Assembly (NCBI GenBank): GCA_036250225.1
Contig: JAPZLL010000006.1
Coordinates: forward strand, 682,001-746,000
Direction: 5' to 3'
Length of the DNA: 64,000 nt
DNA from: Cercophora sp. LCS_1
Lineage: Eukaryota > Ascomycota > Sordariomycetes > Sordariales > Lasiosphaeriaceae
Both the position numbers and the translations under genes were made by a program. The first letter of the stretch is position 1, and every line of letters begins with the position of its first letter. Below, piece by piece: positions 49,001 to 59,183 of the stretch. The notes under the pieces are model-generated. The model made no database searches. It saw nothing but the letters and a program-made list of their open reading frames with translations, and was not told where the DNA came from.

Positions 49001-49410
49001 CATTGTTGCTGTACACGGCGGGCGAGCGGGCGCAGCTGTGCGACCGTATCTGCCACGTTTTCCAGGTGCTGGCATCATCACTGATGCTTGAGTACCCCCT
49101 GACCGACGCCCTCCCCAGTGTTATGGGCACGAGAGACCGACTTCTGGGCAAGATTTTCCAGTTCAGAAAGGAGCACCCACCTGCCGTTGAAAGGGAGGGT
49201 AGCGATGCGGGCTCCATGCTTTCCCAGGCTGCTAACGGTGATGGGACGGGCCTAGGTTCGTTGACAAGGGTGAATGTGGAAGAGAGGGACTATGCGCTGC
49301 TGTATGCGTATGCGTTGGTGACGGGTCAGGTGGCGGAGGAGTTGCGCATGGTGGCCAAGGAAATCGAAGGTTTGTTTGGAGTACTGGGGGAGGAGAGTTT
49401 GCTGCAGTAA
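46068..49410 (+). CDS. BRE4-like membrane protein (aromatic acid exporter / FUSC superfamily, DUF2421)
   Basis: Large membrane protein of 1080 aa. Exons are 46068-46133, 46190-48125 and 48170-49410. Introns are 56 nt (GTTAGC donor, somewhat weak) and 44 nt (GTAAGT). The second intron joins LARDD to IRFGLKVG, linking what look like two separate open frames into one gene. Two blocks of membrane segments are visible: residues about 110-270 and about 650-790 (FWASFSFF, SFMIVCSMTVGASN, IGLILMGWFVAFWSFW). A long soluble region lies between, and a helical tail follows the second block. This layout matches the fungal ArAE_2/DUF2421 family, which includes yeast Bre4, linked to brefeldin A sensitivity. 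The transported substrate is unknown. A run of seven acidic residues (DDDDDDE) sits in the loop near residue 780. The first exon is short and basic, so the exact start is less certain. Confidence 0.88.
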
Positions 49411-49888
49411 GATGGAGGATGACACAGGATAACCTATAGATACCCGACGATCACGGCAGTACTCGAGTTGATAGACTTGGAAGCATGGCGCTGGTGCAAC
49501 GTTCTGGTCCTGGGACACTGCTGGGGAAGAGGCTGGCCTGCCGGAAACGGGTTGGGCGGCGTCGTTCAGGCATTGATGGTGGTGGTTATACCTTCCTAGC
49601 GGATAGCTTTGATAGTACGAACGATCCTTGATATCCCTTCCTCGAACCTACACCCTTGACAAATCGATACTCGCGGTTGTTGAGGTTGATGGGTGGTGAC
49701 TGATGATGCCGTGGAACAGGGTTAGGGTCGGCGGCTTGGAGCATGGATGGGCGGGCTTGGCAGCTAGCCCCGGCAGGCAAGGCGAGAACATCTTGGAAGG
49801 GATGCGACAAAAAAATCACAGTTCAACTTCCACAACACCAACCCAGCGGACGCACCACAAAAACGAAGGGATGCCACCAGCATAGCAA
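49411..49888. other. Intergenic between BRE4-like and PPR genes
   Basis: Both neighbours are on the plus strand. The 478-nt gap should hold the 3' UTR of the left gene and the promoter of the right gene. Nothing else is seen. Confidence 0.6.
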
Positions 49889-52054
49889 ATGTTCCTGGGA
49901 GTCAATCAGCACTGGAGGGTCTTGCCGCAGTTCACTGTCGCCCGCGGGTCCTCCGTGATTCCCAGGAGCCTCCTGCATCCCACTTGCCCCCCAAGCTGCC
50001 CTCCTCGCCGCCATGCCCACGACGCCTCCGCGGCCTCGCGGGACTCCCAACCCGAAGATGCGGAACCGCCCACGCAGCCGGATACTCCTCCAGAGGAGCT
50101 CGCCGACCGTTTGGCCGACATCCCTGTGCGACAACACGGCAAACTTGGGTCCGTCCTGATCCCACCCGACACGGTATACCCACACCAGGCCGAGACGAGG
50201 CGAGCGCGAAGCAAAATCCACCGGCTTTCTGGGCGGCAAGACCATATCGATAAATACTACTTGGCTAAAAAGTCCTCCATCAAGGCATCGAACGATTGGC
50301 GGGAAATCCTGACCATTCTCATCGCTGCCACTCCGCATAACCCGCCGCCCAAGGAAGTTGACTTCGAAAAGACCCAGCCTGCGCCCCAAGATGCTGCCGC
50401 AGATCTCGCGGGAGCGATAAAATGGACCTCATACCTGGTTGATGACCTCCAGACAGGCATCGTGCGTCCATACGCGTGCCACGTCCGGCCGGCGGACATC
50501 CCAAAGCCGGAACAATGGACAAAAGAGTCCCTTGAGGTGTATGTGGGCAAGCTGGTAATGGGCCAGCCAAGGAGAAACTTGCGTGCGTACAAGGACTCTC
50601 ACGCAAGGGAGGTCGGGCACGAGCTAGTTACGACGTTTATGGATCCGGCTGTTGTTCCCGCCTTGTCACTACCGGCGTTCAAACTGGCTATCACGCATCT
50701 CATTCGCCACGAAAGTCTTCGTGGTGACGCCATAAAGCTGCTGCGTCGAGTAACAGCACTGGGCATGCGGGTGGATGCGCAGGCGTTCAACATCTTGCTA
50801 GAGGGCACCACCAACCGGAACAACCTGTGGCTGTTCTACTGTATCCTCAAACCAATGGTCCGGCAAGGCCTCCAACCAGACCTCTTGACATGGATCATGT
50901 TCTTTCGCATCATCAAAGCTGAGGAAGTGAGGCGGTATATTCTCATCATCATGGGGAAGATTGGCCTCACGAAACTGCCCGGTGCCATGGCCGTCGTTGC
51001 TGCTGAATCGGTGGTGGACGACGTGCACCGCGCAGTAAGGCTTGACTACTCCTTTGAAGAGTTTATCGCTCAGGTGCGATCTGTATACCAGTCGGGGTGG
51101 TTGTCAAACTCCTGGGGGAACAGGGCCCTCAATGCGTTTGGCTCCCACGGGAGATTAGAGGACATGCACAAAGTCCTTGAACTCATGTTTGCCTCCGAGG
51201 CCACGAGACCACGGGGAAGGGTGCCGCTCACCACCGTTCTGACGCATTGCCGTCTCCACAGAGCCGAGTTCAACTGGCCTGTTCGATTCATCCAGCTATT
51301 CGAACAGCATGAACTCCCGTTCTTGTGCCAGCAGGACTATGAATGCCTCTTCAAGATGGCCTACTTCATGAACAAGCCGCAGGTACTAGGGGTAGTTTGG
51401 CGTCACGCAATGCTCGCTGGCAAGACGACATATTACATGCGCAGCCGAGTACTACGGCTATTGCGTGGCGAAGGTAGAGAAAGTCTATATGGTCTCCTTG
51501 AGAAACTGTCTCCAGGAAAAAGCTCGGAATCGGAACCGGAACCGGAACCAGGGCTGGACAAGAGAGACGAACTGAAGCACGGTTTGGGGCTCCAAGACTA
51601 CATCAAGCGTATGTTATTTTGGGATTTCATGAACCTCCGACGTCACGCAGCGAGATCAATGGACAAACAATCGGCCCACGAGTTCGTATCCAAGGCCATG
51701 TTTTGGTATCGACAAATGGGATACAAGTTGGCGTCAAAAGGGACTGTCAGCAGACTCCTGGAGGCTGCTGACGCCCGTGATAAACAGATCGTGGATGCCG
51801 TAGCAAACGGTCGCGATTTCAGTCTGACGGGCGTTCCTATTTTCACGTGGCGGCGTAAGCCTGCTGTGAGGAAGATTGTGTCGAGAAGCTTGACTCGGAC
51901 AAGTCCAACTTCGCAGTTCCGTTCTGTGATGGGCAGAGCGACCAGACGAAAGGGGGCGAGGGCGGGGCGGGAAGCGAGAGCGAGGTGGGTGGCAACTATT
52001 TCCAACGCTGAAGCGTTCAGAAACGCCTATCGGCGGCGAGGCGTTGCCTCTTGA
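49889..52054 (+). CDS. Mitochondrial pentatricopeptide-repeat-like protein
   Basis: Single-exon gene for 721 aa. The first 40 residues are rich in Arg, Ser and hydrophobics with no acid, as in a mitochondrial targeting sequence. The centre (about residues 250-450) is made of paired helices, including a clear PPR-like unit around GMRVDAQAFNILLEGTTNRN followed by GLQPDLLTWIMFFRII. Repeats are degenerate. A short glutamate/proline repeat (SESEPEPEPG) occurs near residue 550. The C-terminal 60 residues are strongly basic, which could bind RNA. Fungal proteins of this kind act in mitochondrial mRNA stability, processing or translation. The particular RNA target cannot be told from the sequence. 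No intron is needed. Confidence 0.8.
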   Translation: MFLGVNQHWRVLPQFTVARGSSVIPRSLLHPTCPPSCPPRRHAHDASAASRDSQPEDAEPPTQPDTPPEELADRLADIPVRQHGKLGSVLIPPDTVYPHQAETRRARSKIHRLSGRQDHIDKYYLAKKSSIKASNDWREILTILIAATPHNPPPKEVDFEKTQPAPQDAAADLAGAIKWTSYLVDDLQTGIVRPYACHVRPADIPKPEQWTKESLEVYVGKLVMGQPRRNLRAYKDSHAREVGHELVTTFMDPAVVPALSLPAFKLAITHLIRHESLRGDAIKLLRRVTALGMRVDAQAFNILLEGTTNRNNLWLFYCILKPMVRQGLQPDLLTWIMFFRIIKAEEVRRYILIIMGKIGLTKLPGAMAVVAAESVVDDVHRAVRLDYSFEEFIAQVRSVYQSGWLSNSWGNRALNAFGSHGRLEDMHKVLELMFASEATRPRGRVPLTTVLTHCRLHRAEFNWPVRFIQLFEQHELPFLCQQDYECLFKMAYFMNKPQVLGVVWRHAMLAGKTTYYMRSRVLRLLRGEGRESLYGLLEKLSPGKSSESEPEPEPGLDKRDELKHGLGLQDYIKRMLFWDFMNLRRHAARSMDKQSAHEFVSKAMFWYRQMGYKLASKGTVSRLLEAADARDKQIVDAVANGRDFSLTGVPIFTWRRKPAVRKIVSRSLTRTSPTSQFRSVMGRATRRKGARAGREARARWVATISNAEAFRNAYRRRGVAS

Positions 52055-52432
52055 CCGTTGAGTCTACTGTATTGTACATTAGAAGGGACATCGCCAACCA
52101 GATGGTCATGATCACCTCAAGTCTTGCTCCCTAGGTCTATGCACATGAACAAAGCAAAGAAAGCACATGGGATACAAGAGATACCAAGTCATTGCCTCTT
52201 TTTGGACCCTGAACTGGACGACTCAACCAGAAGTGAATGAACAAAAAGCCCAACGCCGTACATGCAGGATACTTTCACAACGGCAGCGCCAATCAACTTT
52301 CCTGTCTCCCAGACCCCCATTTACACGTTTCGCCACCCACCAAAACCCAGAATTTGAGAAGCCCGATTGAGCACTTGTTCTGTCCCGTCCCTGCGACAGA
52401 ACCCCCGATATAAGTAGAATATATCTCCCTTC
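52055..52432. terminator. Convergent 3' intergenic region PPR / ERD2
   Basis: The two genes converge on this 378-nt stretch, which should hold both 3' UTRs. No gene is seen. Confidence 0.6.
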
Positions 52433-53289
52433 TCACACGGGCAGCTTGAACTTCTTGCCCTCCTTGAGCACCAACTTGTAGTAAATCCAGAAAAAGTCGC
52501 TGTACAGGACCGTCTGGATGATACCGGCAATCACCGCGATCGTGTCCACCTTATGGTGCGGCTCCGCATAGTACCGCCAGATCCAGTTGGGGATGTACAG
52601 CGCGCGGTAGATGCCCAGCGCAAACAGGTAGTGCACCGTGATGGTCTCGGCTTCGCCCGTCCGCTGCAGCATAAAGAGCTGCGGGAGGATGGCCACCGAC
52701 TCGAGCCAGATGGAAAAAGCCCAGAGGATCTCCCAGGGCGTGTAGGCGTAAGGGAAGACCAGGGCAAGGACGGCCGCGGCGCCGAGCAGGTACTGCACGC
52801 GGAACGTATCGAGGTTCGGGTCGTTAGTCGGCTTGTACGACGAGGTCATCAGGTAGATGATGTATCCTTGAGACGAGATGAAGAGGATCTTGAAGATGAG
52901 GTTGTAGACGGAGGAAGTGGAGAAGAGGTCTTTGAGGGGACAAGGGATGTTAGATCGGGCTTTTACTCTGGGGAAGCTGGGAAACGCGCGTACCAAGATA
53001 GCGGGTGACGTAGACGACGAGGTAAAGGGCTTGGGATTTGAACGAGATGCCGGAACAGCTCTGTGTTGTGTTCGTGTCAGTTGTGTTTGGGAGCTCATAA
53101 GGACGATGGGGATGCGTGCCTTGAGCTGCGTCATCTTGTGCAGGAGAATCAATATCGACGCGAGATGGGAGAAGTCCCCTATAATTCCACTTTGTCAGCC
53201 CCTTGTCCTGACCCAACGTCCATCTTGCCCTGCGCAATGCGCAACCGGTGTGTAGTCGTACCCAGGACGCGAAAGAGATTCAGCGACAT
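52433..53289 (-). CDS. ERD2: ER lumen protein-retaining receptor (KDEL/HDEL receptor)
   Basis: Seven-pass Golgi/ER receptor of 216 aa that returns HDEL proteins to the ER. Exons are 53262-53289 (28 nt), 53120-53178, 52994-53060 and 52433-52929. Introns are 83, 59 and 64 nt. Joined, the N-terminus reads MSLNLFRVLGDFSHLASILI, then LLHKMTQLK-SCSGISFKSQ, as in Erd2. The second intron (53061-53119) appears to use a GC donor (AAG|GCACGC). A GT donor 15 nt downstream (GTCCTT) is also in phase but would insert ARIPI into a length-conserved loop. Hydrophobic segments continue to the C-terminus, ending in KEGKKFKLPV, a basic tail of the kind needed for retrieval. Length equals the family norm. The gene ends 378 nt from the convergent PPR gene. 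Confidence 0.93.
53061..53119 (-). other. Probable GC-AG intron in ERD2
   Basis: The 59-nt intron starts GCACGC and ends CACAG, with an ACTGAC branch-like motif 15-20 nt upstream. It gives a loop length equal to yeast Erd2. The donor is weaker than the usual GC consensus, so this call is less firm than the one in the Cmr1-like gene. Confidence 0.65.
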
Positions 53290-54138
53290 TGTAAAGGTGG
53301 TTTCAAGATGCTCGACGGCGCAATCGTCCCCCGGCCCGTCCGCTCGGCGATGGTGTCGCTAGCAGCAGCAATTGGCGCGTTGTGTTTCGTCCGCAGCCCG
53401 GAGGACCCAGACGAAGGGAGGAAGGTGGTGGTGCGTGAGGCGGCAAGCGACCGATGACGACGATGTGATGGGAAACCCCGTGGTTCCGGAAGCGCAATTC
53501 AATATGAAGGTTCTTTTTTGTCGAAAGGACACGAACGCGGTTTTGGGCGGAAAATGGAGAATCCCTGTCGCGGCGGGACGGCCGTCACTTGGCCCTGCCA
53601 ACACTACGGCAAGTCAAAGGCCGATCCACAGCCATGTGGGGCTGGCCAATCGCGGGGAGCAAAACTGCCGGGTTGTTTCCTGCGCCGCGAATCCAGCCTG
53701 AAACTTTGCGGGTATGCTTGAAGGTTAGGATACAGCTACGAACGTGAAGCAGTTCGTGGTACTGGAGTTGCCAGCTTGCGGAAAGACATTTGGGCTCGTT
53801 CAGCCAGCCCAAACGCGGGCGTTGTGGCACTGCCAATCGCTCCTAGATGTCTTGGAATCTATCACCAACGTTTCAATAGCTCTAGGCAATACGTAACCGC
53901 TTGCAGCGCAATTAGCCTGAGCGGCATTGCTTGCTCACAATGGTTCCACGTGTTGATTGCAGTCACGTCTCCGAGGCTCCTTATTGTTTTCTTCTGTCAC
54001 ACTGACCTGTCCATTTGCCGACCCAAGCTATCCCGGGGAATCAGACGCAAGTTTTAAATGCCTTCGAGCCCTCTAAACGCCGACTCCCAATCCCAAACGC
54101 CAACTAGCAGTGATATCATCCCAAACATGAACATGATT
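53290..54138. promoter_or_regulatory. Intergenic: ERD2 promoter and RFC5 3' end
   Basis: Both neighbours are on the minus strand. The 849-nt stretch holds the ERD2 promoter on the left and the RFC5 3' UTR on the right. Short frames here are not supported. Confidence 0.6.
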
Positions 54139-55296
54139 TTACATATCCATACTCATGAGGTACTCCTCGACGATCTTCATGAACTTGACAACAAAGGCCT
54201 CTAGGTGGAATACGGCCTTGGTGCCCGTCTTGATCCGATGCTCGTACATGGCTGCGTACGAGATAATCTCTGGCTTGAGGGCGTCATCGACCAACGGGAT
54301 CAGACTAAAGGCCAGTTTCTTGATGATGGTTGTTGGCGGAATGCAATGGGTTAGGAGGTCGTAGAACTTGGCGCGCACCTGCAGCACTCGTGCAGGGGTG
54401 CGCTCCTCCATGACCTCCTTAGCAATCTGAACAATTAGGGCCTCCCAATCCGCTTGTGGGATAGGTGTTGAGTCTGTCACCTTCTCACTGCACCGCTGTT
54501 AGCATGAGCCCAACATCTTGAGGAATAGTCGTACTTTTGCGCATGGACCGCCTCAAACATGAGGAGCGCCCGGCGAAGATTGCGGCCACTCTCCTCGGCG
54601 ATCCGTTGGTTCAACCCGGGCACAACAGGCCAGCCCTCCCGCTTCGCCGAAGAGGCCAGCACATCACAGATCTCGGTGTGGGTTGGTGCAGCCACTCGCA
54701 CTAGCAATGTACGTGACCTGATCGGTGCAATGATATTTGACGTCGAGTTTGCGAGGAGGATCAGGCGCAAGTTGGGCGAGTATTTCTCCATGGTCCGACG
54801 CAAGGCGGCCTGCGCATCGCGGGTGAGATTTTCTGCCTCGTTGATGACGACGACCTTGAACTTTTGCTTGGCGGCCTGGTCGACCTGCTGGGTCTGCGCA
54901 ACCTCCTTGAGGAGGTCTTGCACAACGACACGGTCATAGTTGCCGACGTCGGAAGGCGTGATTTCGAGGTGATAGACTGATGTCACAAGGTTGAAGTCGA
55001 GTTTGCGATTGCTGCTGGTCTGAAACATGCGAGAATCAATCTTGATCTTCTCAACGCCGGGGCCGTAGAGCTCCTTGAGCGTGGCAACAACACGGGTTTT
55101 CTTGCCAGCGCCGGAGGGGCCGTATACTAAGAGATGAGGGAAGTCACCGCTCTGGGCCTGGAGGAAGATTGTCAGATCCGTTACGGAGGTTGCGGCACAT
55201 CGTCCTTACCAGGGACCGGAGTCGTTTGGAAAGTTCGTCATGGTACGTAAGGTCATCGAGGGACCTGGGACGATGTTTATCCACGAGGAGAGCCAT
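54139..55296 (-). CDS. RFC5: Replication factor C subunit 5 (human RFC3 orthologue)
   Basis: Clamp-loader subunit of 352 aa that helps load PCNA. Exons are 55210-55296, 54535-55157 and 54139-54487; introns are 52 and 47 nt. The start MALLVDKHRPRSLDDL matches the family. The P-loop is GPSGAGKKT (42-50). The Walker B position reads INEAE (134-138) instead of DEAD, which is normal for this subunit and means no ATP hydrolysis. The usual SRC motif reads SRT (177-179): the arginine finger is kept and Cys is changed to Thr. LEITPSDVGN and the C-terminal collar helix block (YDLLTHCIPPTTIIKKL, AIFHLE-like AVFHLEAFVVK) fit yeast Rfc5 and human RFC3. An ACGCGT box lies 68 bp upstream. Confidence 0.96.
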
Positions 55297-55714
55297 TGCG
55301 GGCGAGGTTACTCTGCTTTGGGCTGGGGGGTGGTTGATGGCTTTGGTGGAGATATGGGAGGCGACGCGTCGAGAAGGTGGGAGACGCGACTTGGTCAGAA
55401 TCAATTAAGCAATGACGCACAGACCATTCCTTATCGATACCTCGCCAAGCCCTCTTTTACTTGTGTTCGCTGGAGACGAATTTCGAGCCTCAAATTTCGT
55501 TGTTTATAGTTTTGAGATGTCCTCAATAGGGATTCATGAGCAAGATAGTACTTTAGTGATCATTGACCAACGCCACATGTCTCTTCACAGCGGCGTTAGC
55601 AACACCTCCCTCAGTTCTAGAAAGCGTTGAGGGTCCCGCGCCCATTGTGGGCGTCATGAGACAGGTTTCAAAGTTCCACGCTGTGTTGTCTACATAATAT
55701 ACAATAAACACCCC
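55297..55714. promoter_or_regulatory. Intergenic: RFC5 promoter and MRPL16 3' end
   Basis: A 418-nt gap between two minus-strand genes. It holds the RFC5 promoter with the ACGCGT box, and the MRPL16 3' UTR. Confidence 0.6.
55364..55369. promoter_or_regulatory. MluI cell-cycle box (ACGCGT) upstream of RFC5
   Basis: The palindrome ACGCGT starts 68 bp before the RFC5 start codon, with a second partial match (ACGCGA) at about 55384. In yeasts this motif binds MBF and drives G1/S expression of replication genes. Function here is inferred. Confidence 0.5.
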
Positions 55715-56543
55715 CTATGAGGGTGGAGGAGTTGAGCTGGGAGCTTCTGCAGCTGGCGCTGGTGTTGTGACAGGAAGCTTCTTCCTTGGTCGCTTGAGCT
55801 CTTCCAAGGTGATACCGTCAAGCTTGGTAATTCCAACAACGGGTGGCTCTCCCTTCTTCACAAACTCCCATTGCCCTAAGCACGTTAGTATATCCAGCAT
55901 GTCAGTCCGGTTACTGTTGGTTATACCTGGCAACTTGATCCCCGCAAGCCGGAAAGCATCCCGCACGACCTGCTCGTGCAGGTTTCCCTTGATCTCAAAG
56001 ACGACCTGGTTTACAGCCACTCTGGCAGCCCAGTGGTCGAAAGCACCCTTTCCTTTACCCATTCTCATCTTCAATGCGTCAGCAATGACGTCTCTCCTCT
56101 CCAGTCAAGTAACCCACCTCGTTTCCGCTGACGAACACGCCGACATTACAAGCGACCCTCTTGTATAACCGGTATTTCTCTCCACGTAGCCTGGTCTTGA
56201 TGGTGGTTTCCGCCAGCTTGAGCTGCTCGGCGCTGATTCTCCGGTGGTGGTCCCACATGCGCAAGCCGTAGTCACCCCATATTACTGTCGTACCCTTTGT
56301 CGAACCGCCCGTGGGAACTCTTGGTCGACCCTTCATCATCTTCTTCCTTCGATCGATCATGGGCTCTAGCCACGATCCGGCGCGCGTCGCCGTCGCTGAG
56401 AATAGCCTGACATGGGGGATAGCTGGGCTCGGAGAGGCTAGTTTGGGAGTAGTTGAGAGGAGCTTCGGTCGCAGGACAGTCGCAGGGGATATCGTTAGCC
56501 CCTGAAAGGCGCTTCGGAGCGCCAACGAGGCGTTGTTCTTCAT
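55715..56543 (-). CDS. MRPL16: Mitochondrial large-subunit ribosomal protein uL16m
   Basis: Protein of 242 aa in the mitochondrial large ribosomal subunit. Exons are 56118-56543, 55927-56068 and 55715-55875; introns are 49 and 51 nt. The start MKNNASLALRSAF opens an arginine- and serine-rich targeting region of about 50 residues. The family core includes MIDRRKKMMKGRPRVPTGG, then TKGTTVIWGDYGLR, and the diagnostic RMGKGKGAFDHWAARV, which begins on exon 2. This last motif is shared with bacterial L16. The tail after about residue 220 is proline- and alanine-rich and beyond the bacterial length. The start codon is 198 nt from that of COX18 on the opposite strand. Confidence 0.96.
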
Positions 56544-56741
56544 GGCGGCGCAATTGGGGTTGGATTGGTGTTGTTCAATGTCTATCCCGAGCTTGAAAAT
56601 GCACCTGGAAAACACGGGTGGAGCACAGACCAGCCTCTGGGCCGGGGCTTGGCAACGCTCCCCTAACCCTTCACTGAACATGGATCGTCTCATCTCACAA
56701 CAGTGATCCTGGGAAGGTGTCTGCCTGTTTTTTGCCTCAAG
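56544..56741. promoter_or_regulatory. Bidirectional promoter MRPL16 / COX18
   Basis: Only 198 nt separate the start codons of two divergent nuclear genes for mitochondrial biogenesis, so they probably share promoter elements. An open minus frame crosses part of this stretch but has no added homology. Confidence 0.7.
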
Positions 56742-57893
56742 ATGGCCCTGCCAGTCAATTCAGTTGGCCTTGGTGGCAAGCTTGTCACGCGAAGATTAGG
56801 CGGCCCTACAACAACGGCAACCCGGAATTTTCACAACTTCGGCGCTCGACAGAGACCAACTGTATTGAGGACGATATTGGCCACGCAGAGCAATCTTTCA
56901 CGGGAACCCAGACGTGACTATTCGGTTGCTTCGTTCCTAGAGGCGGGAGTTGCCTCATCCCAGCATCTTATCACCGGGCTTCACACCCTCACCGGCACTC
57001 CTTGGTTCGTTACGATCCCGCTCTTCGCCCTCGGCTTCCACATTGTCACACGGGTGCCATTGAGTATCTACACTTCGGTTATTTCCCGTCGCCGCCCTCA
57101 GCTCTACCCACTCATCGCTGGTTGGAGAGCGCGACACTCGAGGGAGATCCTGTCGGATCCAAAATGGGCAACTTACGACTCGAAGGCCCGTGATGCTGAA
57201 CTCGTCAAGCGTGTCACGCAGACAACCAACAGGTTATACAAAACCTGGAAGTGCCAGATGTGGAAGAGATTCCTCCCTCTAGGCGGACTTCCCGTCTGGT
57301 TAATTGCAGCGGAGTCTATTCGTCGACTCGCTGGCGCGCCTCTTGGTATGATAGGTGCCATGGTTGGTTGGCTTAGGGGGACAGTTGAGACAACAGTCCC
57401 AACCCCGGGTTCAGTCTCCACCGCCGACATTTTACCAACTGTTCAGGATGTACTTGCTACGGCGGACATGTCTCTGCAGACTGGTGGATGTCTCTGGTTC
57501 ACCGATCTCACTGCTGCGGATCCGCTGCATATTCTGCCGTTCGTCCTTTCAGCGACCATGGTAGCCAACATCCTCCCGCGATCATTAGCAGAGATACGGT
57601 TGCTTGCCGGGTTGGATCGAGCTGCCCATGATCCACTGGTCGATAGTAATCTCTGGCCCTTACAGCGGTTCTTCGTGATATTTGCGGTTGCTTTAGGTCC
57701 ATTGACCATAAACCTCCCGGCTGCTTTACACATCTGGTGGATTTCAACATCAGGCCTGGTACTCATCCAAAAGGAAATCACGCGGAAAGTTTGGCCTATC
57801 AAGGAATACCCCATCAAGCCATCAAGCAATCGCGAGTATTACTTCGTCAAACCGGCTCGAACAAACACGCCACCGCTTCCAAAAAAGAACTAG
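56742..57893 (+). CDS. COX18: Cytochrome c oxidase assembly protein Cox18 (Oxa1/YidC family)
   Basis: Inner-membrane insertase of 383 aa that exports the C-terminus of Cox2 in yeast. It has no intron. The start MALPVNSVGLGG at 56742 is followed by an Arg-rich targeting sequence to about residue 70. The Oxa1/YidC core then shows membrane segments at about 98-120 (WFVTIPLFALGFHIVTRVPL), about 180-200 (LPLGGLPVWLIAAESIRRL), about 265-285 and about 305-340. The matrix loop RRPQLYPLIAGWRARH is basic. The protein is smaller than Oxa1 and lacks a long charged C-terminal tail, which favours Cox18 over Oxa1. Its stop codon lies 125 nt from the convergent syntaxin gene. Confidence 0.92.
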   Translation: MALPVNSVGLGGKLVTRRLGGPTTTATRNFHNFGARQRPTVLRTILATQSNLSREPRRDYSVASFLEAGVASSQHLITGLHTLTGTPWFVTIPLFALGFHIVTRVPLSIYTSVISRRRPQLYPLIAGWRARHSREILSDPKWATYDSKARDAELVKRVTQTTNRLYKTWKCQMWKRFLPLGGLPVWLIAAESIRRLAGAPLGMIGAMVGWLRGTVETTVPTPGSVSTADILPTVQDVLATADMSLQTGGCLWFTDLTAADPLHILPFVLSATMVANILPRSLAEIRLLAGLDRAAHDPLVDSNLWPLQRFFVIFAVALGPLTINLPAALHIWWISTSGLVLIQKEITRKVWPIKEYPIKPSSNREYYFVKPARTNTPPLPKKN

Positions 57894-58018
57894 GATCCGT
57901 CTCGTTGTACAAATATAGATACCAACTAAAAAGCCTACCAAAAGGCTCCAACGCCCCCAACGCCCTGTGAATATTAGCCTCCTTCAGCTCCAAGCGTACA
58001 CATTGCCCGCCTTGCCAG

Positions 58019-58865
58019 CTACGGCACAAAAATCGCCAACAGAATAATCGTGAAGATGACGGCCAAAACCAAAAGCAAACAGCAAGCTTTGCTCCGAGCA
58101 TTCTTCTGATACCTCGCGGCGCTCCTCAGCTCTCGATCGGCCCCCCGTGTGTCATCGCGCACGTTCTCGACATTGTCGGCAATAGTGTCCAGCACTTCGC
58201 CCTGCTCCGAGACAATCTGCGCCACTTGTTGGAACAAGACGTTAAGGTCACCCACGCCCTGCTCGATGTTGCGGATCTCCTCCTCGCGCTCGATAATGAG
58301 TGCCTCCTGGAAGTCAACGTCGTCTTGTGGTGCGAGGCGGGCGAGCTCTTGTTCCTGCAGTTGTTCGGGAGAAGACGGAGTAGCGTGTGTGTCGGAGGTA
58401 GGATCGATAGCCGTCCGGGCCGCGGTGACCGAGGCTTTTTGTTTCTCGAGGGCTTGCCGCTGGAGAGACTGGAACTCGGAGAGGGAGGCGCCGAACTCAC
58501 GCGAGAGTTTTTGTTGCGTGTATTTCTGAGTTGGCTAGATTTGTTAGCATAGCGTAAAAACAGGGGTGCGATGACCATACCGTCACATCCTCCCATGTCT
58601 GGATCTTCTTGACACCCTCGCCAACCTCCTTGAATGTATCGCGCGACTCCTCAATCAGCTCGTGCACCCGCTCTCGTACCCGCGGGGTGTCGCGCCTTGT
58701 CCCAAGGTGTCCGATCTCGCCGCTCAGCCGCTGGTTGTTGCCGTTGAGTTTGAACAACTTGTTCATCAGGTCCTGCGACAACCGCTGGAACTCGGGGTCG
58801 TCGGCATAGCCCGGGCCGCCGCGGCGCCGCCCAGCCTCGAGAGAAGAAAGCTGATCGAACGACAT
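58019..58865 (-). CDS. PEP12: Endosomal Qa-SNARE, Pep12/syntaxin-7 type
   Basis: Tail-anchored t-SNARE of 263 aa for fusion at the late endosome. Exons are 58581-58865 and 58019-58524 (acceptor at 58526; exon 2 starts 58525). The intron begins GTATGG and ends TCAG, joining WEDVT to KYTQQKLS. The N-terminal part (about 20-150) is a three-helix Habc-type region with FQRLSQDLMNKLFKLNGN. The SNARE motif covers about 175-240 (EEEIRNIEQGVGDLNVLFQQ) with a glutamine at the central layer. The last 20 residues are hydrophobic (CCLLLVLAVIFTIILLAIFV) and form the anchor. Pep12 is preferred over Vam3 or Tlg2 by length and the Habc pattern, but the exact paralogue is inferred. Confidence 0.9.
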
Positions 58866-59183
58866 TGTGGATCAGTCGGGAAAGCAGAGAGGTCGAAGAG
58901 CGACAGGCTGCGACCACTGGCGCTGTCGTGCTCTTATCGATGCAGATGCAGGTGATGGTTTGGTGTGAGGTTGCCTGCCCGTGACGAGGCGGGAGGATCC
59001 TGGTCCTGAGACCCACATCCGACGTAATCGGGCTGACGCGACCAATCGTGACCACGTGAGTGGGGCGCAGCCGCAGCGCGCTGTCACCCGTTGCGACAGC
59101 ATTTGACCGTTTTTTATTTACAAAGATTTACCTGACGACAACCAAAATTGAGCCCCCGCTCCGGTCGGTGGTGCTTTGCAAAG
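58866..59183. promoter_or_regulatory. Bidirectional promoter PEP12 / NDC1
   Basis: This 318-nt region separates two divergent starts. It contains a CCAAT box at 59042 and a CACGTG palindrome at about 59053. Their use is inferred. Confidence 0.6.
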
